Positions 45,946 through 55,935 of a DNA stretch of 64,000 bases are shown one piece after another (position 1 is the first letter of the stretch; the number at the start of each line of letters is the position of its first letter). The stretch is from Candidatus Odyssella thessalonicensis L13 (lineage in GTDB: Bacteria; Pseudomonadota; Alphaproteobacteria; Paracaedibacterales; Paracaedibacteraceae). Position numbers and translations under genes: made by a program. The stretch covers positions 62,001 to 126,000 of the forward strand of contig NZ_AEWF01000004.1 in assembly GCF_000190415.1 (NCBI RefSeq), read 5' to 3'. Under the pieces are notes generated by a model, which ran no database searches, was not told the DNA's origin, and worked only from the letters and a program-made list of their open reading frames with translations.

Positions 45946-47811
45946 ATGGAGACAACGGAAAATGAGAAGAATGTTTTTGGAGAGCTGGCGCCAGAACTAA
46001 AAATTGTTGTCCTATCCCACACTGATATGGAAACAGCGCTTGCTGCTAGGCAAGTTAGTAAGGAAATGCGGGAGCTAGCCGATGCAAGTTCCGTATGGCT
46101 AAGTATTGCTAGCAAATACCTCACTGAAAAGGAATATAATACACTTAGCAGTGATAATCTAGGGGGTGTTAAATCTCGTTTCTTTGCTCTGTTAAAGTTA
46201 AGAAGAGGAAAGGAGCGCTGGCAAGAATATAACAAAATTACCAACCAAGAGGGGGCTCCCAGCATTGAGAACCCTTTAGAAGTTTTAAAGAGAAGTATTC
46301 GAGATCTCAATTTTGCTGCTATTCATGGGCATCTTGAGGCAGCGTCGTTGTTACGACAGACGTACGATTCATTCTCTCTCAAGAATGATGAAGAAATTGG
46401 TGACCTAGAACTTTGGCAAATTCCTCCTACTCTAGATCTTGACATTTATCCGGTTATCTCGGCCGATGAACTCCTACAGTTGCCAGATTCAGACTTCTAC
46501 CATATCTTCTCAAAGTTATTTTTTGGTATTTTCAGGGGGCCAAAAACTCTATCTAGCCGTTATTGTCACATCCTCAGAGATAAAGGTCACCCAATATTGG
46601 CGAGCTTCATAGCTACGGCTAATGACATTACAGCCACTGCTCTTAGCGAGGATAGTCTCAATCACCATTTCCAAGCTTTGACACAAAGGGTTCTTAGTCA
46701 GCTATCTGACGAAGGGTTCCGGGAGAAAGTTAATGTAGGCATAAATACCTCCTTAACCAATAAAGACTTTGAGCAGCTTGATCTTTGGTTGTCCTATAAA
46801 TTACTTAAGCCATTGCTTGAAATGGAAGTTAACGAATCTTTCTATATAGATTTAGAGCTTATCAATCCCGACACCTATCGACCTAGCAATCTCACCTTAA
46901 GAGACTTTTACTCGTTACCAATAACTGCTGAATTCTTTTTCAACCTTATTGAAAAAGTCATAGACCTTTCTTATGAGAACCCTACACCTAGAGAAGCTAG
47001 GGATACGGAAGCCAGTGAGCGTGATAAAAAACAAGCAACCCTAAGAAACCTAGGTTTGAACTATTATCTTTCTGCTCTTAATATTGGAATGAGTAACAAT
47101 ATAAATCTATTAGAGTGCACTCCTGATCTGCGCCGTCAAGAAGAAGGCGAAGCTTTGTTGGCTAATAATTTTACATGGTACTTAGGGATATTAAAATTCC
47201 ATATTCATCTGGCTTACCCTTCTCTCTTCTTCGTAGGATCTGAGATTGGAGGTAAGCAGGCTAGTTTTTATTACGTCTATTTTGACTCTATTAATCCCTT
47301 TGGCCGGCAAATAATCAAAAAGGCACAAAATCTAATAGAAGCTGGCCACCAGGGATCTATCCCCGTTAATTTATTAGCCTATCTTTCCCTTGATTCTTGG
47401 AGGGCTGACTGTTTTTATATTAAGCAGCCAGTTGTTGTTGCACATAAGCTAAAGGAGATGCGTGACTTAGATCGTCTTAGGAATAATCTGGAACTTGAGG
47501 ATGACTTATTAATGTCTCACGGCATTATGGTGTTATTGTTTAAAGGAGAGCAAAGAGAATCTGCGCTAGAGGAGCTTCAATCGGCCCATGTAAAATTTTT
47601 CAGAGATAATATAGAAGGTATACCTTCTTATCAGTTACGGCTATTATGGAGCACAATATTAGAGATTTCACTAAATTATAGAGTATTGGATGTGGTGCGC
47701 GCGCTTATTGATGATCCTCGAATCGTTGGTTATGTTGATGAAAGGGGGGCGGAAGCTGCCTTTAGGCAAAGATATAACCACCTTCTGGCTGAGCTAGAAA
47801 CCAACCAATAA
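45946..47811 (+). CDS. F-box-like protein, candidate host-directed effector
   Basis: 621 residues with no signal peptide and no membrane segment. Residues about 11-55 read like a eukaryotic F-box: LAPELKIVVLSHTD, then ARQVSKEMRELADAS and VWLSIA, matching the pattern LPxEL, hydrophobic spacing, RQVCKxxRxLA and a late Trp. F-boxes bind Skp1 and bring substrates to the SCF ubiquitin ligase, which bacteria lack, so such proteins in bacteria (for example Legionella AnkB and LegU1) act in the host. The remaining 560 residues are helical and unrecognised, perhaps the substrate-binding part. It stands alone between two long intergenic regions. The secretion route is unknown; the F-box call is by eye. 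Confidence 0.6.
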   Translation: METTENEKNVFGELAPELKIVVLSHTDMETALAARQVSKEMRELADASSVWLSIASKYLTEKEYNTLSSDNLGGVKSRFFALLKLRRGKERWQEYNKITNQEGAPSIENPLEVLKRSIRDLNFAAIHGHLEAASLLRQTYDSFSLKNDEEIGDLELWQIPPTLDLDIYPVISADELLQLPDSDFYHIFSKLFFGIFRGPKTLSSRYCHILRDKGHPILASFIATANDITATALSEDSLNHHFQALTQRVLSQLSDEGFREKVNVGINTSLTNKDFEQLDLWLSYKLLKPLLEMEVNESFYIDLELINPDTYRPSNLTLRDFYSLPITAEFFFNLIEKVIDLSYENPTPREARDTEASERDKKQATLRNLGLNYYLSALNIGMSNNINLLECTPDLRRQEEGEALLANNFTWYLGILKFHIHLAYPSLFFVGSEIGGKQASFYYVYFDSINPFGRQIIKKAQNLIEAGHQGSIPVNLLAYLSLDSWRADCFYIKQPVVVAHKLKEMRDLDRLRNNLELEDDLLMSHGIMVLLFKGEQRESALEELQSAHVKFFRDNIEGIPSYQLRLLWSTILEISLNYRVLDVVRALIDDPRIVGYVDERGAEAAFRQRYNHLLAELETNQ

Positions 47812-48215
47812 TCTTGTTTAAGGGGAGAGAAAGCTGCGCTAACTCCTTAAAATGGAAATATAAAAGAAAGCTAGCCATTTTCATCCAGATATTCTTTGGT
47901 TATCAGTAAAGAGAGATATAATAAGGATACTAACTTACTTATGAGTATCGCTGAAAGGATTGCAATTGGCGGCGCCTCCCTCAACAGAGAGATATCGCAT
48001 CAGGTATAATTGTTCTCTAAGGTCGGATTAATAAGTTGGATACTGTTTTGAGCGCTTATCAGCGCGTCTTTACCGTTAAGGCTGTAAAAAGATTCCTGAC
48101 TCAAGCTGTTCATTAACTAAATCTTCTCACTTAACCAGCGCGCTGCTCTTTTCTTTTTTAAATTTCTGAAGCTTATGCTAAGTTGAGGCACATCTTTTTA
48201 GCGGGTAACAATCCA
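47812..48215. other. Intergenic region between the F-box-like gene and cutA
   Basis: About 400 bp. A 22-codon frame starts at 47941, without a Shine-Dalgarno site. Nothing else seen on either strand. Confidence 0.5.
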
Positions 48216-48524
48216 ATGCAGCAGATAACAATAATTTATACAACGATGGATTGTTTAACCGCTGCTGAGGCGTTAGCGCGTCACGCCATCGAACAAGAAG
48301 TCGCCGCTTGTGTCAATATTATTCCTGTCCTTACCTCTGTTTATAAATGGCAAGGCAAAGTTGAAACCTCTCAAGAATGTGCGCTAATTTTTAAGGTTTC
48401 CTGTGAGAAAGCCGCCAACTTAAGGGCATGGATCAAACGTCATCATTCCTACGATGTCCCGGCCATCCTCTCCGGCGACGTCAATGTTCTAGAGGACTTT
48501 TATAAGTTTGTCCAATCCCGGTGA
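48216..48524 (+). CDS. cutA: Divalent-cation tolerance protein CutA
   Basis: 102 residues from ATG 48216, the typical length; the frame is open 11 codons further upstream. It shows VAACVNIIP, SVYKWQGKVE and HHSYDVPAIL, the signature positions of CutA1, a trimeric ferredoxin-like protein. The family is linked to copper and other metal tolerance in E. coli, but its molecular role is unresolved. It converges with serC. Confidence 0.92.
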   Translation: MQQITIIYTTMDCLTAAEALARHAIEQEVAACVNIIPVLTSVYKWQGKVETSQECALIFKVSCEKAANLRAWIKRHHSYDVPAILSGDVNVLEDFYKFVQSR

Positions 48525-48655
48525 CAACGCCGTGCTCCTTAGAGCAAACGGGGGATAAATGATTGAGCTGAAATTGAAAGATCCAAGCTGGGCGTGGATG
48601 AGCAAGAGACGCTGGCAAGAGTCCGAGGAAGCCAGCGATTGTTCCTCTTCAGCTT

Positions 48656-49804
48656 TTAACTGGGGCGATGTACTGCTAGCGCCCAATTCATCCACTCTGT
48701 CAAGATTTGTAAATCTTCTGCCTCTAGGGTCGGGCCACACCAGATCCGAAAAGACGCAGGCGCTAGGAAATGGTTTTTAATGTCATAGGCCACGCCTAAC
48801 TCTGCTAATTGAGACGCAATAGTGCTGATTAGCGAAGCTTGGTCGACGCCCTTACAATAGGAGGGGCTAAGTTTAAAGCAAACGGAAGCCCGCGAGCGGG
48901 ACTGGGGCGCAATGGCAAAATGTTCAAGATCGGGGTTCTGGCTTATCCAGCCATCAATAATGGCAAAGTTGCTTTGGACCCGTTGCCACAAGGCCTCTTG
49001 CCCGCCCAGATTATAAGCCCATTCTAACCCTTTAATGGCGTCTTCAACGCAGAGCATCGACGGCGTATTAATGGTTTTCGCTTCAAAGATAGCCGTAATA
49101 ACCTCGCCCGCTTTAGTCAACCGGAAAAGACGTGGGATAGGCCATGCTGGCTGATGTCGCCTTAAGTGTTCTAAGGCCCGTGGACTGACAATAATCATAC
49201 CGTGGGCGGCTTCGCCTCCGAACCCTTTTTGCCAAGAAAAGCAAGTAATATCTAATTTATTCCATTCCTTTATCGGAATTACAAACGCAGAAGAGGTGGC
49301 ATCACAAATGGTTAAGCCGTCACGGTTTTCTGGGATCCAGTGTAAATCCGGAACCATCACCCCGGCACTGGTACCATTATAAGTAAAAACACAATCATGG
49401 CTGCTGTTATATTGCGTTAAATCGGGGAGCTGTCCAAAGTCAGCGATAAAAGTCCGCACTTGGGGAAGAGGAAGTTGTTCGGTGGCATCGGTGACCCATA
49501 ATTTTCCAAACACATCCCAAGCAAAGATATCGACTGGGCGCTGGCCTAAGAAATTCCACAGGGCCGTTTCTACTGCGCCAGTGCCTGAGCCTGGAATCAT
49601 CGCAATCGCGTAATTCTGAGGAATTTCCAACACCGATCTTGTATAGTCAACAAGCTTCTGAATTCGGGCCACTCCCTCGGGAGCTCGATGTGAGCGACCA
49701 AGAAAAGCAGATTGCAACTCGCTCGCTTGCCAGTCTGGATGCTTTTTGCAAGGACCTGACCCAAACAGGGGCGAGCTAGGAACTTTTAGAGGCTTTTGCA
49801 TCAT
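48656..49804 (-). CDS. serC: Phosphoserine aminotransferase
   Basis: 382 residues of the alphaproteobacterial/archaeal SerC type. The PLP lysine is in FSWQKGFGGEAAHG, and the N-terminal FGSGPCKKHPDW is characteristic. It converts 3-phosphohydroxypyruvate and glutamate to phosphoserine. In most alphaproteobacteria serA follows serC; here cutA converges instead and no serA is in the window, so the serine pathway may be incomplete or split. The start overlaps the end of folD by 29 bp (or 26 bp with the second Met), suggesting coupling with folD. Confidence 0.92.
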   Translation of the reverse strand: MMQKPLKVPSSPLFGSGPCKKHPDWQASELQSAFLGRSHRAPEGVARIQKLVDYTRSVLEIPQNYAIAMIPGSGTGAVETALWNFLGQRPVDIFAWDVFGKLWVTDATEQLPLPQVRTFIADFGQLPDLTQYNSSHDCVFTYNGTSAGVMVPDLHWIPENRDGLTICDATSSAFVIPIKEWNKLDITCFSWQKGFGGEAAHGMIIVSPRALEHLRRHQPAWPIPRLFRLTKAGEVITAIFEAKTINTPSMLCVEDAIKGLEWAYNLGGQEALWQRVQSNFAIIDGWISQNPDLEHFAIAPQSRSRASVCFKLSPSYCKGVDQASLISTIASQLAELGVAYDIKNHFLAPASFRIWCGPTLEAEDLQILTEWMNWALAVHRPS

Positions 49805-50648
49805 GGTGGCGCTCCTCTGCAGCTTTAAGAATATTAGCCATCAAATTAATAATGGTCATGGGGCCTACCCCTCCTGGCACGGGGGTAATAAAGGATGCTT
49901 TAGGGGCAACTTGCTCAAAATTCACATCACCAACTAAGTTGCCATTAACGCGAATAATACCTACGTCAATCACAATCGCGCCTTCTTTAATGTGGTCGGC
50001 TGTTATCAGCTGCGGTTGACCCGTGGCCGAGATAACAATATCGGACATCTGGGTTAACTCTGTTAGCTGACGTGTTTTAGAATTTGCTAAGGTGACAGTG
50101 GCGCCTTGATGTAATAATAGGGCCGCTAAAGGACGGCCCACGAGAACGGACGAGCCAATAACTGTTACACGCCTGCCAGTTAAATCCGGACAACAGCTCT
50201 GGAGCAATTGTATGCATCCAGCAGGGGTGCACGGGACCAAGCGGGGCTGGCCTTGAAAAAGGTAGCCCTGGTTTAAGGGATGAAGACCGTCCACATCCTT
50301 AGCTGGGTCAATGGACTGAATCATGTGATAGCGATCAATATGACCGGGCAATGGCAATTGCAAAAGTATCCCATCAATCTGATCATTATGATTCAGTTGA
50401 TGAATAAGCTTTTCTAATTCCTGGGCGGTGGTCATCGCTGCTAAGCGATGGGTCACCGATTGGATGCCTAATTCTTCACAGAGCTTTGTTTTGCGGCCAA
50501 CATAAATTTCACTTGCAGCATCGTCACCGACTAATATGACTGCCAGCTGAGGAGGGCGTCCCAGGCGGCGCGTTAATTTCTGCGCTTTCGCTTGCAGCTC
50601 TGGCTTTTGGTTGGCTGCAAGAGCTTTACCATCTAAAATGTGCGCCAT
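49776..50648 (-). CDS. folD: Bifunctional methylenetetrahydrofolate dehydrogenase/cyclohydrolase
   Basis: 290 residues. The catalytic lysine region ASEIYVGRKTKLCEELGI (45-62) and the folate-site segment GILLQLPLP are conserved. The NADP-binding part has VIGSSVLVGRP, and TPVPGGVGPMTI follows. It interconverts 5,10-methylene-THF and 10-formyl-THF for purine and formyl-Met synthesis. It lies 16 bp downstream of rne and overlaps serC, so rne-folD-serC may be one transcript; serine and one-carbon metabolism are linked through glycine hydroxymethyltransferase. Confidence 0.95.
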   Translation of the reverse strand: MAHILDGKALAANQKPELQAKAQKLTRRLGRPPQLAVILVGDDAASEIYVGRKTKLCEELGIQSVTHRLAAMTTAQELEKLIHQLNHNDQIDGILLQLPLPGHIDRYHMIQSIDPAKDVDGLHPLNQGYLFQGQPRLVPCTPAGCIQLLQSCCPDLTGRRVTVIGSSVLVGRPLAALLLHQGATVTLANSKTRQLTELTQMSDIVISATGQPQLITADHIKEGAIVIDVGIIRVNGNLVGDVNFEQVAPKASFITPVPGGVGPMTIINLMANILKAAEERHHDAKASKSS

Positions 50649-50664
50649 CAGTGCACCTCACGGT

Positions 50665-52959
50665 TTATGCCTCAAGTAAACGTCGCCAGAATCCACGACG
50701 CCTTTTCTTCCCTTCTGGAGCAGGAGTATCCTTGCCACTTTCTTCAGAAGAAGGCGCAGCAACTGATTCCGTTGTTACCATTTTGACCTGGGCGGGGATA
50801 GCTGAAGACTCGGTGGTCTCAGTTGCTGGCTTAGCTTCATCACTGCGTTGACGCCGACGACGGTTGCGTCCATTCTTCTCAGAGGCTTTGCTGCGGGTTT
50901 CGCCGTTTTCCTTTTCCTCTCCAGCTGCGGCTGAAGATTCTGAAGGTGCTGGCGAAGCCGAAGGTGCAGTAAGGGCGGTTTGGTTGGTCTCCGCTGCTTT
51001 ATCTGACCTCCGGCCCCGGCGACGGCGACGATTGCGGCTCTTAGAGGATTTAGGCTCTGTTAGCTCTTCCTCGCTGGCAACGGCAAGGGGTGGCTCAGGT
51101 GTATCCTGACTCTTAATCGCAGCTGCTTCCTGGTTTTCTTTACGCTCATTATGGTTGCCACGTCGCCGTTGGAATGGATTACGACGACCCCGGTTTCTGT
51201 CATGACTTTGGTTGGTTGAGGCGTCAGATCTCTTTTCCTCAGTGGCCTCTTTTTCTGTCGGCTCTTCAACGGTTGCAAGAGGAGCTTCTTCAATGGGCGC
51301 TTTTTCAAGTTTTGCTTTAACTTGAATTGTCTCTATTTTAAAGTCAGGCACCATCAAATGAGGGTCGCGCTGAATCATTACTGACATGTTATAACGCTGC
51401 TCAATTAAGAGGATATTGCTTCGTTTCTGATTAAGAAGATAGAGATCAATGTCAGAGGGGACAGTCACCATCACGGAGGCGCTTTTACCGGCGACACCGG
51501 CGGCTTCAATTGCTCTTAAAACGAATAGTGCCATCGACTCTGTCGAACGTACCATACCAGTCCCACGGCAATGGGGGCAGGCTTTCATATTGGCTTCAAT
51601 AATACTGGGTCGTAAACGTTGCCGTGATAATTCCATCAATCCGAACTGGCTAATCCGCCCTAACTGAATGCGGGCCCGATCATTCTTGACCGCATCCCGC
51701 AGGCGTTTTTCAACCTGTTGGATGTGTTTTTGGTCAGCCATATCAATAAAGTCGATAACCACAAGGCCACCCAAATCACGCAGTTTCATTTGGCGGGCGA
51801 CTTCATCTGCCGCTTCAAGGTTAGTCTTTAATGCTGTTTCATCAATGTGTCGTTCCCGGGTCGCTTTGCCAGAGTTAACGTCGATCGCAACCAAGGCTTC
51901 CGTTGGATTAATGACAATTGAACCTCCGGACGGCAACGACGCAACTGGGGCCATGATGGCATCAATCTGAGTATCCACACCATGCTTTTGGAAAAGAGAG
52001 GTTTCATCTTTATGCTGTTTAACTTTTTTGACATGGCTTGGCGTTAAGGCCTTCATCATCGTTCGGGCTGCCTTGTAGCCTTCTTCGCCGTCCACCCAAA
52101 TCTCATCAATATCTTTACCGTAATTGTCGCGGATGGACCGTTTAATAATGTCGCCTTCCGCATAAATTAACTCTGGGGCAATGGATGCTAAGGTTTTTTC
52201 GCGTATATCGCCCCACAGACGAATAAGATACTCAAAGTCGCGGCGGATTTCCAATTTGTTGCGATCTTGGCCGGCGGTACGAACGATTAAGCTCATCCCA
52301 TCTGGAATGGGTAAGTCATTTAAGATATCGCGTAGACGCTTGCGCGTAGACGTATCAGTAATCTTGCGCGAAATTCCGCCACTGCGGTGGCCGGCATTTG
52401 GCATTAACACACAATAGCGACCCGGAAGGGATAAGTAAGTGGTTAATGCAGCTCCTTTATTGCCGCGCTCTTCTTTGACCACTTGGATTAGCATAATCTG
52501 GCGGCGTTTGATAACTTCCTGAATTTTATAATTATAAGTTCTTGGACGACGGGTAACGATTTCTTCCTCGTCCTCACTTGCTTCTTCGAGCACCAGCTCG
52601 GTGGTCGGCGCTTCATTGGTAACTTCGGGCAGAGCGTCAGATAAGGTTTCTGACAAAGCTTGGTCAGATTCTGCGGTTTTCTCTATGTGTTCAGCCGCAG
52701 GGCGATCACCTACGGGAATGCGATAATAATCAGGATGGATTTCGGCAAAGGGTAAAAAACCATGACGATTTTGTCCGTATTCGACAAAGGCAGCCTGTAA
52801 GGATGGCTCAATACGGATAACTTTTGCTAGATATATATTTCCTTTAAATTGTTGCTTGGTTGATGTTTCTGCCTCGTAATCTTCTAAGCGGTTCCCATCA
52901 ATAACGGCAACGCGCGACTCTTCTGGGTGAGTCGCGTCAATAAGCATTTTGCGAGCCAT
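50665..52959 (-). CDS. rne: Ribonuclease E
   Basis: 764 residues. The N-terminal MARKMLIDATHPEESRVAVI leads into an S1 domain (about 38-180, with an acidic insert at 90-133). The catalytic DNase I-like region has VAIDVNSGKATRER and the zinc link is CPHCRGTG. The last 200 residues are Arg/Glu/Ala-rich and disordered (RNRRRRRGRRSDK), which typically binds RNA and other degradosome partners. RNase E starts mRNA decay and processes rRNA and tRNA. The acidic S1 insert is typical of alphaproteobacteria. Confidence 0.95.
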   Translation of the reverse strand: MARKMLIDATHPEESRVAVIDGNRLEDYEAETSTKQQFKGNIYLAKVIRIEPSLQAAFVEYGQNRHGFLPFAEIHPDYYRIPVGDRPAAEHIEKTAESDQALSETLSDALPEVTNEAPTTELVLEEASEDEEEIVTRRPRTYNYKIQEVIKRRQIMLIQVVKEERGNKGAALTTYLSLPGRYCVLMPNAGHRSGGISRKITDTSTRKRLRDILNDLPIPDGMSLIVRTAGQDRNKLEIRRDFEYLIRLWGDIREKTLASIAPELIYAEGDIIKRSIRDNYGKDIDEIWVDGEEGYKAARTMMKALTPSHVKKVKQHKDETSLFQKHGVDTQIDAIMAPVASLPSGGSIVINPTEALVAIDVNSGKATRERHIDETALKTNLEAADEVARQMKLRDLGGLVVIDFIDMADQKHIQQVEKRLRDAVKNDRARIQLGRISQFGLMELSRQRLRPSIIEANMKACPHCRGTGMVRSTESMALFVLRAIEAAGVAGKSASVMVTVPSDIDLYLLNQKRSNILLIEQRYNMSVMIQRDPHLMVPDFKIETIQVKAKLEKAPIEEAPLATVEEPTEKEATEEKRSDASTNQSHDRNRGRRNPFQRRRGNHNERKENQEAAAIKSQDTPEPPLAVASEEELTEPKSSKSRNRRRRRGRRSDKAAETNQTALTAPSASPAPSESSAAAGEEKENGETRSKASEKNGRNRRRRQRSDEAKPATETTESSAIPAQVKMVTTESVAAPSSEESGKDTPAPEGKKRRRGFWRRLLEA

Positions 52960-53330
52960 GTGGCATTATTCTCCATAACATGCCGCCCTGCCAACCAGTT
53001 CCACTGTATTACTTGATAGTATCGTTGTGGTAAATCAGAAAACTGTATAAATACGGATTGCCATGCGGCGAATTGATCTAATTTAAAAGCAAAGGCAAAA
53101 CCTATGATAATAGGGGTATCGCCTAGTAAATTAAACAGAGCCATCAACAAGACAGTGATATATTGTATGTCCATTCCTGTCATCGTGTCGATCTTCAGCT
53201 CCATCAAAAACTCTCTTCTCTTTAAATGTAGCGCTTTTGTCACATATTAGCCAAGCAAAAAATGGAAGAAAGACTATTTGCCCTCTTAGCCGAAGGCTTT
53301 ATGATCTCCTCTTACCCTTAAATGGTACCT
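52960..53330. other. Upstream region of rne
   Basis: 371 bp, probably the rne leader and promoter; RNase E genes often have long 5' leaders used for autoregulation. A minus-strand frame (53243 to 52884, 119 codons) with a hydrophobic stretch runs into the rne gene, but has no good start site and no family, so it is not called. Confidence 0.45.
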
Positions 53331-53858
53331 TTACAAAAGCTTTATCAGGTGTAAATGAGAGGAGATAACATGCGTGGCCGCTTCACAGGGATGATCTGCC
53401 ATCAAAACTCTGGCGCCCACCCCGGCGGCTTGGGCGGCAATTAAGTCTCGTGCTTTATCCCCCACCATAATTGATTGATTCAGATCAATCTGATGCTCTT
53501 GTGCTGCCTTTAGAAATAGGCCTGGCTTAGGTTTGCGACAAGAGCAGATAATTGAAAACTCGGGGAGCTTGCCATCTGGATGGTGAGGGCAAAAATAAAC
53601 CTGGGTGATTGCAATCGAGTGCTCTTTAAATTGGTCGTGCATCCAAGCCGTCAATTTGTGGAAATCGTCCAGGGAGAATAAGCCACGGGCAATACCCGAT
53701 TGATTGGTGATCACAATAATTAAGTAGTTCTTTGCCAGGGCCTGGCGGCAGACTTCAAAAATTCCGTCAATAAAGTGAAACCGCTCGCGCGTGGCAATAT
53801 AACCATAATCATGATTAATAATGCCATCTCGATCTAAAAATAAGGCTCTGTTCCGCAT
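53331..53858 (-). CDS. gmhB: D-glycero-D-manno-heptose 1,7-bisphosphate 7-phosphatase
   Basis: 175 residues, a HAD-family phosphatase. The motifs are FLDRDGIIN (Asp9, Asp11), ITNQSGIARG, RKPKPG and VGDKARDL. The zinc-binding CPHHPDG and CSCRKP segments separate GmhB from other HAD enzymes. It removes the C7 phosphate during ADP-heptose synthesis for the LPS inner core. It directly abuts hldE, the third gene of gmhA-hldE-gmhB. Confidence 0.94.
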   Translation of the reverse strand: MRNRALFLDRDGIINHDYGYIATRERFHFIDGIFEVCRQALAKNYLIIVITNQSGIARGLFSLDDFHKLTAWMHDQFKEHSIAITQVYFCPHHPDGKLPEFSIICSCRKPKPGLFLKAAQEHQIDLNQSIMVGDKARDLIAAQAAGVGARVLMADHPCEAATHVISSHLHLIKLL

Positions 53859-55319
53859 TTAGGTACTAAGTTTTTTAACAATGTTGGTGGTACTATGATT
53901 GGGGACAAGGTCAATTAACGCGACTGTACCACCGCGGGCCTGCACAATATCGGCGCCGACAACTTGGTCAATTGTATAGTCGCTGCCCTTGATCAAAACA
54001 TCAGGCTGTAAAGCGGTAATTAAATTGATGGGAGTTGGCTCGTCAAAGATTATTGTTAAGTCGACGTCCCCTAAGGCTGACAAAATCGCGGCCCGGGCTT
54101 GCTCATTTTGAATGGGACGTTGTTCACCTTTCAACCCTTTGACTGAGACATCACTGTTTAACCCTACAATTAGGAAATCACATAGTTGCTTTGCTTTCTT
54201 AAGCAGGGTGACGTGGCCGGGATGAACCAGATCAAAACAACCGTTGGTAAAGCCGATCCTTTTGCCAGCAGCTTTCCAGCGTTGGATTTGCAGCTGTGCT
54301 GTTGCTAAATCAGTCAACTTTTCAGGCAAATGCGAGCGGTATTTACGACATAAATGATTTAATAATTCATCTCGGTACACCAGAGCGGTGCCCGATTTAC
54401 CCACGACAATACCGGCGGCAATGTTGGCAATTTCACAGGCAATCGTTAAATCAATCTCACAGGCCAAAGCTAAGGCCAGGGTGGCAACAGAGGTATCACC
54501 GGCTCCCGAGACGTCATAGACTTGTTTGGCCTCAGTACTGATGTGACTTGCCCTATCAGCAGTAATAAGGCTCATGCCTTGTTCGCTGCGGGTTACCAAA
54601 ACAGCCCCAATGTCAAACTTATCAATTAAATACTGAGCCGCTGTCGCAATCTCGTGGTCAGTGGTGACGGGTAAGCCCGTGGCTGTGCTCAACTCCGAAC
54701 GGTTAGGCGTTAAAAGAGAAGCGCCTTGATATTTACTGTAATCAGTACCTTTTGGATCAACGATAATGGTTTTATTTCTTGAGCGCGCCTTGTGAATAAG
54801 ATGCTGAGTCAAGTCAGGGCTAAAAAAACCTTTACGATAATCGGATAACAGGACACTATCACACTTCTCAATAAGGGTATTAAAGTGTGCGATAATTTGA
54901 GCCTGGAGCTCTTGCGAGATCTCAGTGCCCACTTCTTTATCAACGCGCAGTAAATGCTGGCTGTTGGTCACAAAGCGGATCTTAGTTGTGGTTGGCCGGG
55001 CCGCATCGATCACTAAGTAAGGGGTAATGCGGGGATGATTCTGTAAGACATGTTGAAAGGTGTCGCCTTCTTCATCGCTGCCAATGACACTGATGAAATC
55101 AACCGAGCAATCGTAAGCACCAATGTTGGCCGCTACGTTCGCCGCCCCACCCAGCATCCTAGTTTCATAGGACTCTTGGAAAACCGGGACCGGGGCTTCT
55201 GGGGAGATGCGACTCACTTGTCCATAGACGAATTTATCGAGCATACAATCTCCCAAACATAAGATGCGCTTTTCATTTGAATGCTCGAGTTTTTCAATAG
55301 CTTGGGAGTTTAGATGCAT
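53859..55319 (-). CDS. hldE: Bifunctional heptose-7-phosphate kinase / heptose-1-phosphate adenylyltransferase
   Basis: 486 residues from ATG 55319. The frame reaches 55379, which would overlap gmhA by 44 bp and add a tail not seen in the family. The N-terminal ribokinase domain has SRISPEAPVPVF, GGAANVAANI and the GAGDTSVA anion hole. The C-terminal nucleotidyltransferase has GFTNGCFDLVHPGHVTLL. It performs two steps of ADP-heptose synthesis, flanking the GmhB step. The gene order gmhA-hldE-gmhB is compact. Confidence 0.95.
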   Translation of the reverse strand: MHLNSQAIEKLEHSNEKRILCLGDCMLDKFVYGQVSRISPEAPVPVFQESYETRMLGGAANVAANIGAYDCSVDFISVIGSDEEGDTFQHVLQNHPRITPYLVIDAARPTTTKIRFVTNSQHLLRVDKEVGTEISQELQAQIIAHFNTLIEKCDSVLLSDYRKGFFSPDLTQHLIHKARSRNKTIIVDPKGTDYSKYQGASLLTPNRSELSTATGLPVTTDHEIATAAQYLIDKFDIGAVLVTRSEQGMSLITADRASHISTEAKQVYDVSGAGDTSVATLALALACEIDLTIACEIANIAAGIVVGKSGTALVYRDELLNHLCRKYRSHLPEKLTDLATAQLQIQRWKAAGKRIGFTNGCFDLVHPGHVTLLKKAKQLCDFLIVGLNSDVSVKGLKGEQRPIQNEQARAAILSALGDVDLTIIFDEPTPINLITALQPDVLIKGSDYTIDQVVGADIVQARGGTVALIDLVPNHSTTNIVKKLST

Positions 55320-55335
55320 GGCTGGACCTACCAGA

Positions 55336-55935
55336 TTAAAGGGGTTGAGGCGCGTAGGAGCTAAATAATTGTTGCTCAATTAAAGCACAGATAACATGGC
55401 CGATGGTAATATGGCCTTCTTGAATCTTCGGGGTTTCGTGGGAGGGAATGTTAAGCTGATAATCACAGATTGCCCCAATATCGCGTCCTTCTTGACCCAA
55501 AAAGCCAACCGTTAGCGCTTGCTTTTCTTTTGCTGCCTTTAAGGCGGCGAGAACATTTTTACTGCGGCCAGAGGTGGAGATGCCCACGACAATATCGCCG
55601 GTATTGGCCAAGGCTTCGACCTGGCGCGCAAAGACATAATCATAACTGTAGTCATTGGCAATCGCCGTCAATGCTGAGGTGTCAACTGTCAAAGCGATGG
55701 CATTTAAGGCCGGGCGATCAAAGGAAAAACGGCTTACAAACTCAGCGGCCAAATGCTGTGCATCAGCGGCACTGCCGCCATTACCACAGAACAGGATCTT
55801 TTTACCATTTTTAAGGGCCTGTAACATCGCTTCAACAATGGCCGTGACTTGCTCAGTCGTTTGCGAGGATTCTAAAAGAGCCTTAAATAAATTAACACTC
55901 TTCTGAAGTTCTTGTGTAAGTGTTGTTTTAATCAT
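55336..55935 (-). CDS. gmhA: Sedoheptulose-7-phosphate isomerase
   Basis: 199 residues with the SIS-fold motifs FCGNGGSAADAQHLAAEF, ALTAIANDYSYD and VGISTSGRSKNVL, and EGHITIGHVICALIEQ near the end. It forms D-glycero-D-manno-heptose 7-phosphate, the entry step of LPS heptose synthesis. It is the first gene of the heptose operon on the minus strand; a long AT-rich region upstream holds its promoter. Confidence 0.95.
   Translation of the reverse strand: MIKTTLTQELQKSVNLFKALLESSQTTEQVTAIVEAMLQALKNGKKILFCGNGGSAADAQHLAAEFVSRFSFDRPALNAIALTVDTSALTAIANDYSYDYVFARQVEALANTGDIVVGISTSGRSKNVLAALKAAKEKQALTVGFLGQEGRDIGAICDYQLNIPSHETPKIQEGHITIGHVICALIEQQLFSSYAPQPL

Noticed and set aside
48559-48780. A 73-codon plus-strand ORF between cutA and serC
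   Set aside because: Most of it is antisense to the 3' end of serC.
52884-53243. A 119-codon minus-strand ORF upstream of rne
   Set aside because: It runs into the rne coding region in another frame, has no good ribosome site and matches no family.
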